Source: Ruegeria sp. TM1040 (GTDB lineage Bacteria > Pseudomonadota > Alphaproteobacteria > Rhodobacterales > Rhodobacteraceae). Taken from it: a stretch of DNA of 64,000 nucleotides. The stretch spans positions 1 through 64,000 of the forward strand of contig NC_008043.1 of assembly GCF_000014065.1 (NCBI RefSeq), in the 5' to 3' direction. This document shows, piece by piece, positions 49,247 to 57,651 of this stretch. Position 1 is the stretch's first letter. Each line of letters starts with the position of its first letter. The position numbers were made by a program, and so were the translations under genes. Under the pieces are notes generated by a model. The model saw only the letters and a program-made list of their open reading frames with translations, ran no database searches and was not told where the DNA came from.

Positions 49247-51208
49247 ATGCGCATATCCTCGTTTCTGATCCCCACCGCCGCCTTTGCCGGTGCAGCCGGT
49301 CTTAGCTTGGTGGTTGCGGGATTCGCGGCGACGGCGCTTGAGAACAATTCCGAGATCGTGGTGCGCCGCACCCTCGACAAGGCCGGCTTCACCTGGGCCG
49401 AGGTTGCGGCGGATGGGCTGCGGGTGGAACTGTCGGGCGAGGCCCCGGATGAGGCCACGCGTTTTGCCGCCATTTCCGAGGTCGGCTCCGTGGTGGATGC
49501 GGCGCGGATCATCGACCAGATGGAGATCACCCCCTCCAAAGGGATCGCCCCGCCCCGGTTCTCCACCGAGATCCTGCGCAATGACGCGGGCATCTCGATT
49601 ATCGGTCTCATTCCAAGCGACAGCGATCACCGCGCACTGGTGAAGAAACTCGGCGCAATCCGGGGGGCGCCGCAAGTCACCGATTTTGTGGAAACCGCAG
49701 ACTATCCGATGCCAAAGGGCTGGACGGATGCCATGTCCTACGCCCTGAAGGCGCTGGCCCTGCTGCCACGCACCAAGATCTCGGTCGAGGCAGGCGCTGT
49801 GCAGATCACCGCCATTGCCGACAGCCCCGAGGCCAAGGAAGAGCTTGAAACAGAGCTCAACCGGATGCTGCCGCCGAACGTGCATGTAACGCTCGACATT
49901 GCTGCGCCGCGCCCGGTGATCTCGCCGTTCACGCTGCGCTATGTTCTTGGCCCCGAGGGCGGGCGCTTTGATGCCTGCTCTGCCGAGAGCGAAGAAAGCC
50001 GCAGCCGTATTCTGGACGCGGCCCGTGATGCGGGTTTGGAACGTCAGGCCGATTGCACCATCGGTCTTGGTGTGCCCTCGGCCAATTGGTCGCGCGCGGT
50101 CGAAGTCGGGCTTGAGGCACTCACGTCGCTTGAACAGGGCTCGATCACCTTCTCCAACGGCGATGTCACGCTTGTGGCTGCGCAGGGCACGCCCGAGGCG
50201 CTTTTCGATCGGGTCGTGGGCGAGCTTGAGAACGCGCTGCCGCAGGTTTTTGTGCTGCATGCGGTGCTGCCTGAGCCCGAGGAGACTACCGCCGACATCA
50301 TCCCGGAATTCACCGCCACCCTCAGCCCGGAGGGGCAGGTTCAGCTGCGTGGACGTCTGAGCGACAATGCCCAGAAGCGCACTGTCGACAGCTATGCCAA
50401 AGCCCGCTTTGGCAGCGACACGGTTTATGTTGCCACCCGCAATTCGCCGGATCTGCCCGGCGTCTGGCCGATCCGTGTGCTGGCCGCGCTGGATGCGCTG
50501 GCCCAACTCGAACGCGGCTCGGTCACCGTGACCCCCGAATTGGTGGCAGTGCGCGGCATGAGTCACGTTGAAAACGCCAGCGCCGAGATTGCCCGCATGC
50601 TCTCGCAGAAATTAGGCGAGGCAGAGGATTACGACCTCGACATCACCTTTGAAAAGCCCCCGGAGCCCGAAGACAAGCTGATGGCGCCGCAACTCTGCGA
50701 GGCGGAACTGGCGGCGATCCAGCGCGCCGACAAGATTGCCTTTGAGCCGGGCTCTGCCACGGTGGCCGCCGACAGTGCGCGCGTGATCGACAAGATCGCC
50801 AAGCTGTTGCAGCAGTGTGGCGAAATTCCTCTTGAGATCCAGGGCCACACCGACAGCCAGGGCCGTGAGGAAATGAACCAGAACCTGAGCCAGGCACGGG
50901 CGCAATCGGTCTTGAACGCTCTGCGCGCGCGCCGCATCCTGACCGGGAGCTTTGTGGCGCGCGGCTATGGCGAGGACAATCCGATCGCCAGCAACGACAC
51001 CGAAGAGGGCCGCGAGGCCAATCGCAGGATCGAATTCCGCCTGATCGAAAGCGCTCTGCCACAGGACGATGCCGAAACAGCCGAGGCCGAATCCGACGCG
51101 CAATCCGCAGATGCCGAGGCCGCGCCCGCAGGTGATGCGGACGCACAAACGCCTGAAACACCCCCCGCCGCTGCCGCGGCCCCCGAAGAGGACACCGACG
51201 GACAATGA
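49247..51208 (+). CDS. OmpA-family protein with BON-like repeats
   Basis: The 653-residue protein has an N-terminal membrane/signal segment, a middle region with repeated BON-like blocks (for example VRRTLDKAGFTWAEVAADGLR and later similar units), and a C-terminal OmpA peptidoglycan-binding domain (IAFEPGSATVAADSARVIDK; LEIQGHTDSQGREEMNQNLSQ; ARGYGEDNPIASNDTEEGR). It probably anchors the outer envelope to peptidoglycan. The tail is Ala/Glu-rich (low complexity). ATG 49247 starts the signal segment. Its stop overlaps the next start (ATGA). Confidence 0.85.
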   Translation: MRISSFLIPTAAFAGAAGLSLVVAGFAATALENNSEIVVRRTLDKAGFTWAEVAADGLRVELSGEAPDEATRFAAISEVGSVVDAARIIDQMEITPSKGIAPPRFSTEILRNDAGISIIGLIPSDSDHRALVKKLGAIRGAPQVTDFVETADYPMPKGWTDAMSYALKALALLPRTKISVEAGAVQITAIADSPEAKEELETELNRMLPPNVHVTLDIAAPRPVISPFTLRYVLGPEGGRFDACSAESEESRSRILDAARDAGLERQADCTIGLGVPSANWSRAVEVGLEALTSLEQGSITFSNGDVTLVAAQGTPEALFDRVVGELENALPQVFVLHAVLPEPEETTADIIPEFTATLSPEGQVQLRGRLSDNAQKRTVDSYAKARFGSDTVYVATRNSPDLPGVWPIRVLAALDALAQLERGSVTVTPELVAVRGMSHVENASAEIARMLSQKLGEAEDYDLDITFEKPPEPEDKLMAPQLCEAELAAIQRADKIAFEPGSATVAADSARVIDKIAKLLQQCGEIPLEIQGHTDSQGREEMNQNLSQARAQSVLNALRARRILTGSFVARGYGEDNPIASNDTEEGREANRRIEFRLIESALPQDDAETAEAESDAQSADAEAAPAGDADAQTPETPPAAAAAPEEDTDGQ

Positions 51209-51525
51209 GCAGAACAGAGTTCATCCTCACCACAGCAATCATCCTCTTTGTGGCCTTCGCGATGGGGTGGTTTGCCAATTGGCTGGTGCATCGTTTCACC
51301 CGTGTCCGTCAAAGCGATGTGGCCGATCTGGACCGCATGAGCCAGGAACTCCACGAGGCAGAGGAAACCCGCGATCAGGCCATCACCTATCTTCAGCAGC
51401 GTGAGGCTGAGCTCACCAACCAGTTGAGCCAGACCGAGGCCGAATTGCGCGCGGCCATGGACGGGCTGCGCGAGGCGCGGCATGAAACCGAAGAGCTGCG
51501 CAACCAGTTGCGCGGTGCCGGCTAA
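51205..51525 (+). CDS. Small membrane-anchored coiled-coil protein
   Basis: The 106-residue protein has an N-terminal membrane helix (about residues 6-26) and a long charged helix rich in Glu/Arg/Gln (REAELTNQLSQTEAELRAAM), which should form a coiled coil. It is translationally coupled to the OmpA/BON gene upstream by an ATGA overlap. An envelope scaffold or regulator of the OmpA-type protein is a reasonable guess; no family is recognised. Confidence 0.72.
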   Translation: MSRTEFILTTAIILFVAFAMGWFANWLVHRFTRVRQSDVADLDRMSQELHEAEETRDQAITYLQQREAELTNQLSQTEAELRAAMDGLREARHETEELRNQLRGAG

Positions 51526-51541
51526 GGCCCCTCTGCGCACC

Positions 51542-51922
51542 ATGAGCAACGACCCGCTCCTCGATGAGCTTAGAGCACATGAAGAACAGGTTTGGGATGC
51601 GCTGGTGCGCGGGGACGCTGATCTGGACGCCTCACTTCTCTGCCAGAGCTTTCTTGGCGTCTATGGCGACGGTTTTGCCGACAAATCTGCCCATGTCGGA
51701 CAATTGGCCGAGGGCGCCACAGTGCAGAGCTATGCGCTCACCGACCTGAGGGCGCGCGCCCTTGGTTCTGATCACGCCATGCTCAGCTACCGAGCGCGGT
51801 TCATGCGCCATCGGCGCAACCAGGCCGAAGACATGTATGTGACCTCGATTTGGCAGCGCACCGAAGGCGGCTGGATCAATATCTTCAGCCAAGACACGGC
51901 TGCTGGTGAGGCCACCGACTAA
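51542..51922 (+). CDS. NTF2-like (DUF4440) protein
   Basis: The 126-residue protein fits the NTF2-like/DUF4440 fold in length and pattern (LDELRAHEEQVWDALVRGDADLD ... AMLSYRARFMRHRRNQ ... WINIFSQDTAA). These folds act as small enzymes or ligand-binding proteins; no catalytic set is evident. It starts 16 bp after the coiled-coil gene. Frame and start are supported by family pattern rather than by a strong ribosome site. Confidence 0.75.
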   Translation: MSNDPLLDELRAHEEQVWDALVRGDADLDASLLCQSFLGVYGDGFADKSAHVGQLAEGATVQSYALTDLRARALGSDHAMLSYRARFMRHRRNQAEDMYVTSIWQRTEGGWINIFSQDTAAGEATD

Positions 51923-52128
51923 GAGCGCGCAACTGCGGCCGAATTGGGCGCAAGTTTTCGTTGCACCCCGGAAGACAGCCGTTTCCGCACGCGGGCGCGC
52001 TTTTGCACGCTATGGTCTGTGGCGAGGGGCGTCAGGACGTGCTACGGGAAGCCTGACACTCGGATCTGCAGCAGCGCCCGCTGCCAGCGCAGCAGCCGCC
52101 TCGCAGATCCAAAGCAAAGGACACTACT

Positions 52129-52830
52129 ATGAATATGATCGGGACTTTCATCAAACCTATGCACCCCGAGGGGCGCAAGTTTGTCGCGATCTTTGCCGCT
52201 GTCACCTTTGGATTGTTCCTGCTGACCCCCATCCTGGGCTGGATCGGCGTGGGCCTCACGGTTTGGTGCTACTATTTCTTCCGCGACCCCGAACGGGTCA
52301 CCCCCGCGCGACCGGGGCTGGTCATATCCCCTGCCGACGGGGTGGTCTCTTTGATCGAGCCGGCAGTACCCCCCGCAGAACTGGGCCTGCCCGATGTCCC
52401 GCTGACCCGTGTGAGCGTGTTCATGAGCGTGTTCAACTGCCATGTGAACCGCGCGCCTGTCGCAGGCGAAGTCACCGCCGTCGCCTACCGCCCCGGCAAA
52501 TTCTTCAATGCCTCTCTGGACAAGGCAAGCGCGGACAACGAGCGCAACAGCCTCGCAATCCGCATGGAAGACGGCCGCGACCTCGCGGTGGTGCAGATCG
52601 CCGGTCTAGTTGCGCGGCGCATCGTCTGCTTTGTCAAACCCGGCGCCCAGCTCGGTCGGGGCGAACGCTTTGGCCTGATCCGTTTTGGGTCCCGACTGGA
52701 CGTCTACCTGCCTGAAGGCGTGTCGCCGCAGGTGGAAATTGGCCAGACCATGATCGCCGGGGAAACCGTGATCGCAGAACTGGGAACCGGGGTGCACACT
52801 GACCAGAACAAAGGTGAGCTGCATGGGTGA
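52129..52830 (+). CDS. psd: Phosphatidylserine decarboxylase (short form)
   Basis: The 233-residue proenzyme has two N-terminal hydrophobic segments and the decarboxylase core ([34 protein letters not shown]). The self-cleavage site is the FGSR motif near residue 187, where the serine becomes the pyruvoyl group. It makes phosphatidylethanolamine from phosphatidylserine. It is the first gene of a three-gene phospholipid operon, and pssA overlaps its end by 8 bp. About 205 bp upstream has no convincing gene. Confidence 0.93.
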   Translation: MNMIGTFIKPMHPEGRKFVAIFAAVTFGLFLLTPILGWIGVGLTVWCYYFFRDPERVTPARPGLVISPADGVVSLIEPAVPPAELGLPDVPLTRVSVFMSVFNCHVNRAPVAGEVTAVAYRPGKFFNASLDKASADNERNSLAIRMEDGRDLAVVQIAGLVARRIVCFVKPGAQLGRGERFGLIRFGSRLDVYLPEGVSPQVEIGQTMIAGETVIAELGTGVHTDQNKGELHG

Positions 52831-53590
52831 CGACGAAGAACATCACCCGCCCTCGCATCTGACGCTGGTCCAGCTGATCCCCAACATGCTGACCATCGCC
52901 GCTATTTGCGCCGGCCTTTCCGCGATCCGCTTTGGCATCGAGGGCAATTATGTCCTGGCAGTGCAGTTGATCCTTGCGGCCTGCGTTCTGGACGGGCTGG
53001 ACGGGCGCCTGGCGCGACTTCTCAACAGTGACAGCAAGATGGGCGCGGAGCTCGATTCCCTCGCGGATTTTGTGAACTTCGGTGTCGCGCCAGCGCTTGT
53101 GATCTACTTCTGGGCGCTCGAAGATCTGCGTGGCTTCGCGTGGATCACGGTGCTCATATATGCGATCTGCTGTGTCGTGCGTCTTGCGCGGTTCAACGTG
53201 ACGGCAAAGGCAGATCCAAGCGAGGACAAAGACGCCTCTGGGGCCTATTTCACAGGCATCCCCTCCCCTGCGGGGGCGTTGCTCGCGATGCTGCCGATGT
53301 TTTTGTCCTTCGCCTTTGCCGATGCGCCCTTGCTGCCCGATGTTGTGATCTGCCTGCACCTCATTCTTGTGGGCTGGGCGATGATCGCCCGCTTCCCGGT
53401 ATGGTCTTTCAAAACAGCAAAGATCTCTCGCAACAACGTGAAGTTCTTTCTCGTTGGTTTTGCGGTATTAGGGTCGGCGGTGCTTATTTATGCCTGGATC
53501 ACTCTTGTGGTTCTCTGTCTGGCGTATTTGATTGTAGTTTTATGGAGCATTCTCTCTCATCGCATTTCGGATGACAGGAAAGGACATTGA
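52823..53590 (+). CDS. pssA: CDP-diacylglycerol-serine O-phosphatidyltransferase
   Basis: The 255-residue membrane enzyme has the CDP-alcohol phosphotransferase motif ([27 protein letters not shown], key D-G-x2-D-G-x-x-A-R ... G-x3-D-x3-D) and several hydrophobic helices. It makes phosphatidylserine from CDP-diacylglycerol and serine, the substrate of the upstream decarboxylase. ATG 52823 has an AGGTGAG ribosome site; a GTG three codons upstream is less likely. Its 3-prime end overlaps pmtA by 20 bp. Confidence 0.93.
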   Translation: MGDDEEHHPPSHLTLVQLIPNMLTIAAICAGLSAIRFGIEGNYVLAVQLILAACVLDGLDGRLARLLNSDSKMGAELDSLADFVNFGVAPALVIYFWALEDLRGFAWITVLIYAICCVVRLARFNVTAKADPSEDKDASGAYFTGIPSPAGALLAMLPMFLSFAFADAPLLPDVVICLHLILVGWAMIARFPVWSFKTAKISRNNVKFFLVGFAVLGSAVLIYAWITLVVLCLAYLIVVLWSILSHRISDDRKGH

Positions 53591-54212
53591 AGTGAAAATT
53601 GAAGCGGTCGAGTCGTCCTATGCCCGATGGGCGCCGGTTTATGATCGAACCTTTGGGGCTGTAACCGATGTCGGGCGCCGCAGGGCTGTGTCCTTCATAA
53701 ACAATCGCAAAGGTCATGTGCTTGAGGTGGGCGTGGGAACGGGCTTGTCGCTGCCGCATTACGGTCCAGACGTCCGCGTCACGGGCGTGGATTTCAGCGC
53801 CGAGATGCTCGCCAAGGCACAGCGCAAGGTGGATGCACTCGATCTGGATGGCCGCGTTGACCTGCAGCGCATGGACGCGCGCGAGCTGGCCTTTGAAAAC
53901 GCCACTTTCGACACCATCGCCGCCATGCATGTGCTCTCGGTCGTTCCTGAGCCCGAACGCGTCATGGCCGAGATTGCGCGGGTTCTGAAGCCCGGCGGCA
54001 AGGTGGTCATCACCAACCATTTTGCCAAGGACACCGGCGTTCTTGCAGGGCTTGAGCGTGTCGCCGCACCGATGGCGAACCTGATCGGCTGGCACTCCGA
54101 TTTCAAGATGGACACTATTTTGCAAGAACCCTCCTTGCAGGTGGCAGAACTGCGCAAGCTGCCGCCGCTTGGGATGATGACCTTTTTGGTTCTTGAAAAG
54201 CGCGTCAACTGA
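53571..54212 (+). CDS. pmtA: Phosphatidylethanolamine N-methyltransferase PmtA
   Basis: The 213-residue SAM-dependent methyltransferase has motif I (VLEVGVGTGLSLPHYGPDV) and following class I motifs (VTGVDFSAEMLAKAQRK; LKPGGKVVITNHF). Size and the companion genes psd and pssA fit the Rhodobacter-type PmtA, which methylates phosphatidylethanolamine three times to phosphatidylcholine. A broader methyltransferase role is possible but the operon context is strong. A terminator follows at 54244. Confidence 0.86.
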   Translation: MTGKDIEVKIEAVESSYARWAPVYDRTFGAVTDVGRRRAVSFINNRKGHVLEVGVGTGLSLPHYGPDVRVTGVDFSAEMLAKAQRKVDALDLDGRVDLQRMDARELAFENATFDTIAAMHVLSVVPEPERVMAEIARVLKPGGKVVITNHFAKDTGVLAGLERVAAPMANLIGWHSDFKMDTILQEPSLQVAELRKLPPLGMMTFLVLEKRVN

Positions 54213-54243
54213 GCCTCTGACCCGCGCCAAATCAGGATCGCAT

Positions 54244-54282
54244 CGCCCGTGCCTTAGAACAAAGGCGCGGGCGTCATTTTTT
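54244..54282 (+). terminator. Intrinsic terminator after pmtA
   Basis: A 12-bp stem with one G-T pair (left arm CGCCCGTGCCTT) and a 6-base loop is followed by TCATTTTTT. It lies 31 bp after the pmtA stop and fits a rho-independent terminator. Confidence 0.83.
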
Positions 54283-54542
54283 GCGCGTCATGCCCCGCCA
54301 AGCAGGGGTGCCGCAAACATGATGTCATTTCGCCATCTTAACATCACAGTCGCTAACCAGAGATAAATCCAGCATAGGCTGCTGACCGCCCCTGATGCGC
54401 CCGCAAGACAGCATCGGGCATCGCCCACCTTGGGATCGGTGGCGACAGTTTCTGTCCCTTGGGCGCAGCCGACAGCCTGTGCGGCGAGATATTTACCAAT
54501 TTCTGCCATGTGCAGTGAGTGAGTTACCAAAAGGCGCAGGCC
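54283..54542. other. Gene-free leader of the second Hint protein
   Basis: Together with the terminator before it, about 330 bp separate pmtA from the next gene. No RNA gene or convincing open frame is visible. An AAAAGG ribosome-site core lies about 8 bases before ATG 54543. Confidence 0.4.
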
Positions 54543-55976
54543 ATGCCAGACATCGACATTGTCAGATCCGACAACGATCCGCGCCAGAGCGATCACGGCA
54601 TCCGCACCGATACCGCGTCGCGCGGGGTGGACCTCGAAGGGGCGAAGATCACCGTCACCTATACCGACGGAACCACCGAGACGCTCACCTGGAAAGCGCT
54701 TGATCCCTATACTGCTGGGGGCGCGACCGGTGACAATATCGACATGTACTTCGGCTATGACTGGCACCAGCTGACCACGACAAAGCCCCTCGCCTCGCTC
54801 AAGATCGATCTGGCCCCGGCAAACTCCGTGTTCGACACAACCTTTGCCAGTGATGGCAACCCGAACGATCCCTCCACTCCAGGCTCCAAAGAAGGCTTTC
54901 CCTTCAAGGTCTCGCCCGACTACGAGGACCTTGGCGGCACGATCACCGCGACCTACTCCGGGATCGCGGGGCTCGATGGCAATGCGCCCGTAGGGGATCT
55001 CTACACCACGATGACGCTGGATTTCACCAGCCTGCCCGGCGGTGGCTTGCAGGGGGATCTGGTCTGGAACTCCGATATCGACACGCTTACCGGTCCCTTT
55101 GCCTCTTCTGTGACCGCGACGGACGACTTTGTTTCCATCTCCGGGAATGGCTCGGAAGTGATTGATATTCTCGGCAATGACGCCGGGGCGGGCAAGGGTC
55201 CTCTGACCATTTCCCATATCGCGGGCACCGCAATATCGGCCGGAGAGTCGGTGACGCTCGCAAGCGGTGAGGTGATTACCCTCAATCCCGACGGAACCTT
55301 GTCGATCACCAACGACAGCCCCGAGGATGAAACCAACAGCTTCACCTACACAGTGGTGGATGAGGCAGGAAATACCGCGACCGGCACCGTCACGGTTGAC
55401 ACCAAACTCACAGCGCCCCCCTGCTTTGTCGCGGGCACGTTGATCGACACCGAAGCGGGGCCGATCGCGGTCGAAGATCTCACCGTCGGCATGCAGGTGA
55501 TGACGCGGGACCATGGGCCACAACCACTGCGCTGGATCGGTCGCAGCACCCGACTCGCGCGGGGCCGCAACGCACCAGTGCTGATCGCCCGCAACGCTTT
55601 GGGCCACCATGGCCAGATCGCACTTTCGCCCAATCACCGCGTCCTGATCCGATCAGAGCTCGCAGATCTGCAATTTGGCCAGCCCGAGGTGCTCATCAAG
55701 GCGAAGCATCTGGTCAATGGAGACAGCATTCGGATTCTCAGCGATGGCACGCAGGTGTGCTATGTGCACATCCTCTTTGACCGCCACGAGATCGTGCGTG
55801 CCAATGGTCTGGACAGCGAGAGCTACCACCCCGGCGCTGAAACCCTTGGTGCTTTTGACGCGGACACCCGAGCCGAGATTCTCGACCTCATGTCAGACTG
55901 GCAAGAGTATGGACCTGCTGCACGGATCACGCTCAAGCCGCGCGAATGTGCGCTGCTTCAACTAAACCGACACTAA
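54543..55976 (+). CDS. Hint-domain protein, secreted-type
   Basis: The 477-residue acidic protein has an N-terminal beta-rich region of unknown type, a cadherin-like stretch (VIDILGNDAGAGKGPLTISH ... DGTLSITNDSPEDETNSFTYTVVDEAG), and from Cys294 a Hint domain (CFVAGTLIDTEAGPIAVEDL ... LSPNHRVLI ... CYVHILFDRHEIVRANG). It lacks a Sec signal and is likely exported by a type I system like the RTX protein at 8058, with which it shares the Hint architecture. The Hint domain may self-process. No secretion genes are adjacent. Confidence 0.83.
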   Translation: MPDIDIVRSDNDPRQSDHGIRTDTASRGVDLEGAKITVTYTDGTTETLTWKALDPYTAGGATGDNIDMYFGYDWHQLTTTKPLASLKIDLAPANSVFDTTFASDGNPNDPSTPGSKEGFPFKVSPDYEDLGGTITATYSGIAGLDGNAPVGDLYTTMTLDFTSLPGGGLQGDLVWNSDIDTLTGPFASSVTATDDFVSISGNGSEVIDILGNDAGAGKGPLTISHIAGTAISAGESVTLASGEVITLNPDGTLSITNDSPEDETNSFTYTVVDEAGNTATGTVTVDTKLTAPPCFVAGTLIDTEAGPIAVEDLTVGMQVMTRDHGPQPLRWIGRSTRLARGRNAPVLIARNALGHHGQIALSPNHRVLIRSELADLQFGQPEVLIKAKHLVNGDSIRILSDGTQVCYVHILFDRHEIVRANGLDSESYHPGAETLGAFDADTRAEILDLMSDWQEYGPAARITLKPRECALLQLNRH

Positions 55977-56032
55977 ATCGAAATTCACACCGGCATCCCA
56001 ACAAGGGGGGACGATTTTCATTTCTGATGAAA

Positions 56033-56119
56033 TGGTGCGGTCGAGAAGACTCGAACTTCCACGGGAGTTACCCCACAGCGACCTCAACGCTGCGCGTCTA
56101 CCAATTCCGCCACGACCGC
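56033..56119 (-). tRNA. tRNA-Leu (GAG)
   Basis: Read on the minus strand, this 87-base gene (CCA encoded) has a 7-bp acceptor stem GCGGTCG/CGACCGC, a D-arm with TGGTAGACGC, an anticodon stem CAGCG/CGCTG with loop TTGAGGT (anticodon GAG), a long variable arm, and a T-arm with GTTCGAGTC. The long variable arm and anticodon identify leucine. The secondary structure was folded by eye. Confidence 0.93.
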
Positions 56120-56518
56120 ACTGTCTATGACTTGGTGTGAGAGGGCGTATAAATCAGCCCCTCAGGGATGTGAAGAGGGAAAACGCAAAATTCTTGAGTT
56201 TTCTTTTCAGGCGCGGCGCTGGCCTTCAAAATTCATCTGACCGATCCGTTAATTCGTTGATTTTGCGACGGCTTTGGATCTCATCTTCGCACCCTTCCCG
56301 CAATGAGGAGCGTCGCGCTTGGACCCGCCAAGGCTGCCCCCCACTGGCGCGGCGCGGTCTCAGCCTTGTGCCTTGTGAATAAGGCCTCGCACTCGACGGC
56401 AGAAGAAATTATGGCAGTGTCAGAAGAGACACGCGCGGGCGCGCTCCGAGTCGTGCGCACTGGCGTGTCCAATTTATGATGCACCCCGATGCACGGGACT
56501 ACGCAAGGAGCGGGCAGC
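56120..56518. other. Gene-free region between tRNA-Leu and lipB
   Basis: This 399-bp stretch has no convincing gene. It should hold the tRNA-Leu promoter (minus strand, near 56120-56170) and the lipB promoter (plus strand). A good AGGAG ribosome site lies about 8 bases before ATG 56519. Short open frames here are not protein-like. Confidence 0.4.
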
Positions 56519-57196
56519 ATGGTTGAATGGATCACCTCCGACGGTCTGGTCTCATATGAAGAGGCCACCCGCTTCATGGAAGAGCGCGCCGAGGCCATTG
56601 CCGCAGGCGAGGCAGAAGAGTGCATCTGGCTGCTCGAACATCCGCCGCTGTACACCGCTGGCACCTCTGCGCGGATCGAAGACCTGACGGACCCGGACCG
56701 CTTTCCCGTTCATGTGACCAAACGTGGCGGGCAGTATACCTACCATGGGCCGGGGCAGCGGGTAATCTATGTGATGCTCAACGTTGCCGAGCGCGGCAAG
56801 GACGTGCGGTGTTTCGTGCGCCAGCTTGAACGCTGGGTGATTCTTGCTCTGGAAGAGTTCAATGTCACGGGCCACATTCGCGATGGTCGTGTTGGCGTCT
56901 GGGTGGAGCGACCGGAAAAGCCCCTCACGCCCGCCGGTGCCGTGGCCGAGGACAAGATCGCAGCCATCGGTATCCGGCTGCGCAAATGGGTCAGCTTTCA
57001 CGGTATTTCTATCAACGTGGAGCCGGATCTTTCGCATTTTTCGGGCATCGTTCCCTGCGGGATCAGCGAGCATGGGACCACCAGCCTCGTCGACCTCGGC
57101 CTGCCCGTTACCTTGGCGGATGTGGATGTCGCCCTGCGGCGCACGTTTGATCTGGCCTTCTCAGAAGAAGCCGCACCGAGCTGCGACCTGGACTAA
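56519..57196 (+). CDS. lipB: Octanoyltransferase LipB
   Basis: The 225-residue enzyme has the LipB motifs ([47 protein letters not shown] with the catalytic cysteine in PCGI). It moves octanoyl groups from acyl carrier protein to lipoyl domains. ATG 56519 with AGGAG upstream is preferred over an ATG ten codons earlier. Confidence 0.93.
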   Translation: MVEWITSDGLVSYEEATRFMEERAEAIAAGEAEECIWLLEHPPLYTAGTSARIEDLTDPDRFPVHVTKRGGQYTYHGPGQRVIYVMLNVAERGKDVRCFVRQLERWVILALEEFNVTGHIRDGRVGVWVERPEKPLTPAGAVAEDKIAAIGIRLRKWVSFHGISINVEPDLSHFSGIVPCGISEHGTTSLVDLGLPVTLADVDVALRRTFDLAFSEEAAPSCDLD

Positions 57197-57651
57197 GCAC
57201 CTGCTGGAACAGGGCGCGTATTCCTGCGCTGGACCATCTCAATGCGCTGGCGTGTCCAAAGCGAATGCTGCGACTGGGATTTTTTCTTAACCTTGGTGCG
57301 CCACGTACCAATGCACATTGACGACGCGGTGAGGGAGATTTTTTGGCTTCTCACCACTCGCCCAGAACGATTTATTCCACTCTTAATGAGAGTCCTGTCG
57401 GCACCTTCTGCCTTAGGTTGAATTGCGAAACATGGGTCGCAAGACACTGATCTGGAACCATTCTCCCGAAACCGGCCAGACGCCTTTCATTAAAAGAGCA
57501 TATCTTCCCCGAAATATTGCGATATTGTTGCCCTTACCTTGCGTAGTATTTACGGCGACCTACCCATAAAAAGCGATACCAGCGACGCAACGTTGAGCGA
57601 TTGTTTACACTTTCCGACATTTTATTAATTCATTCGTGATGGAGATCCGCA
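57197..57651. other. AT-rich promoter region of the bacteriophytochrome gene
   Basis: This 455-bp region is more AT-rich than its surroundings, especially 57480-57651, and has no convincing gene. It contains one perfect TGT-N12-ACA element at 57602-57619, just before the phytochrome start; the motif resembles PpsR/CrtJ sites but is short enough to occur by chance. GGAGAT precedes ATG 57652. Confidence 0.45.

Noticed and set aside
48197-50566. 789-residue minus-strand open frame over ubiA and the OmpA/BON gene
   Set aside because: It is antisense to two genes with clear family motifs, shows Arg/Gly/His-rich composition, and has no recognisable domain. It is a GC-rich shadow.
54288-55637. 449-residue minus-strand open frame over the second Hint protein
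   Set aside because: It is antisense to the Hint-domain gene and shows no conserved motif.
57202-57447. Minus-strand 84-residue frame upstream of bphP
   Set aside because: Low-complexity Arg/Lys/Ser sequence with no ribosome site in an AT-rich promoter region.
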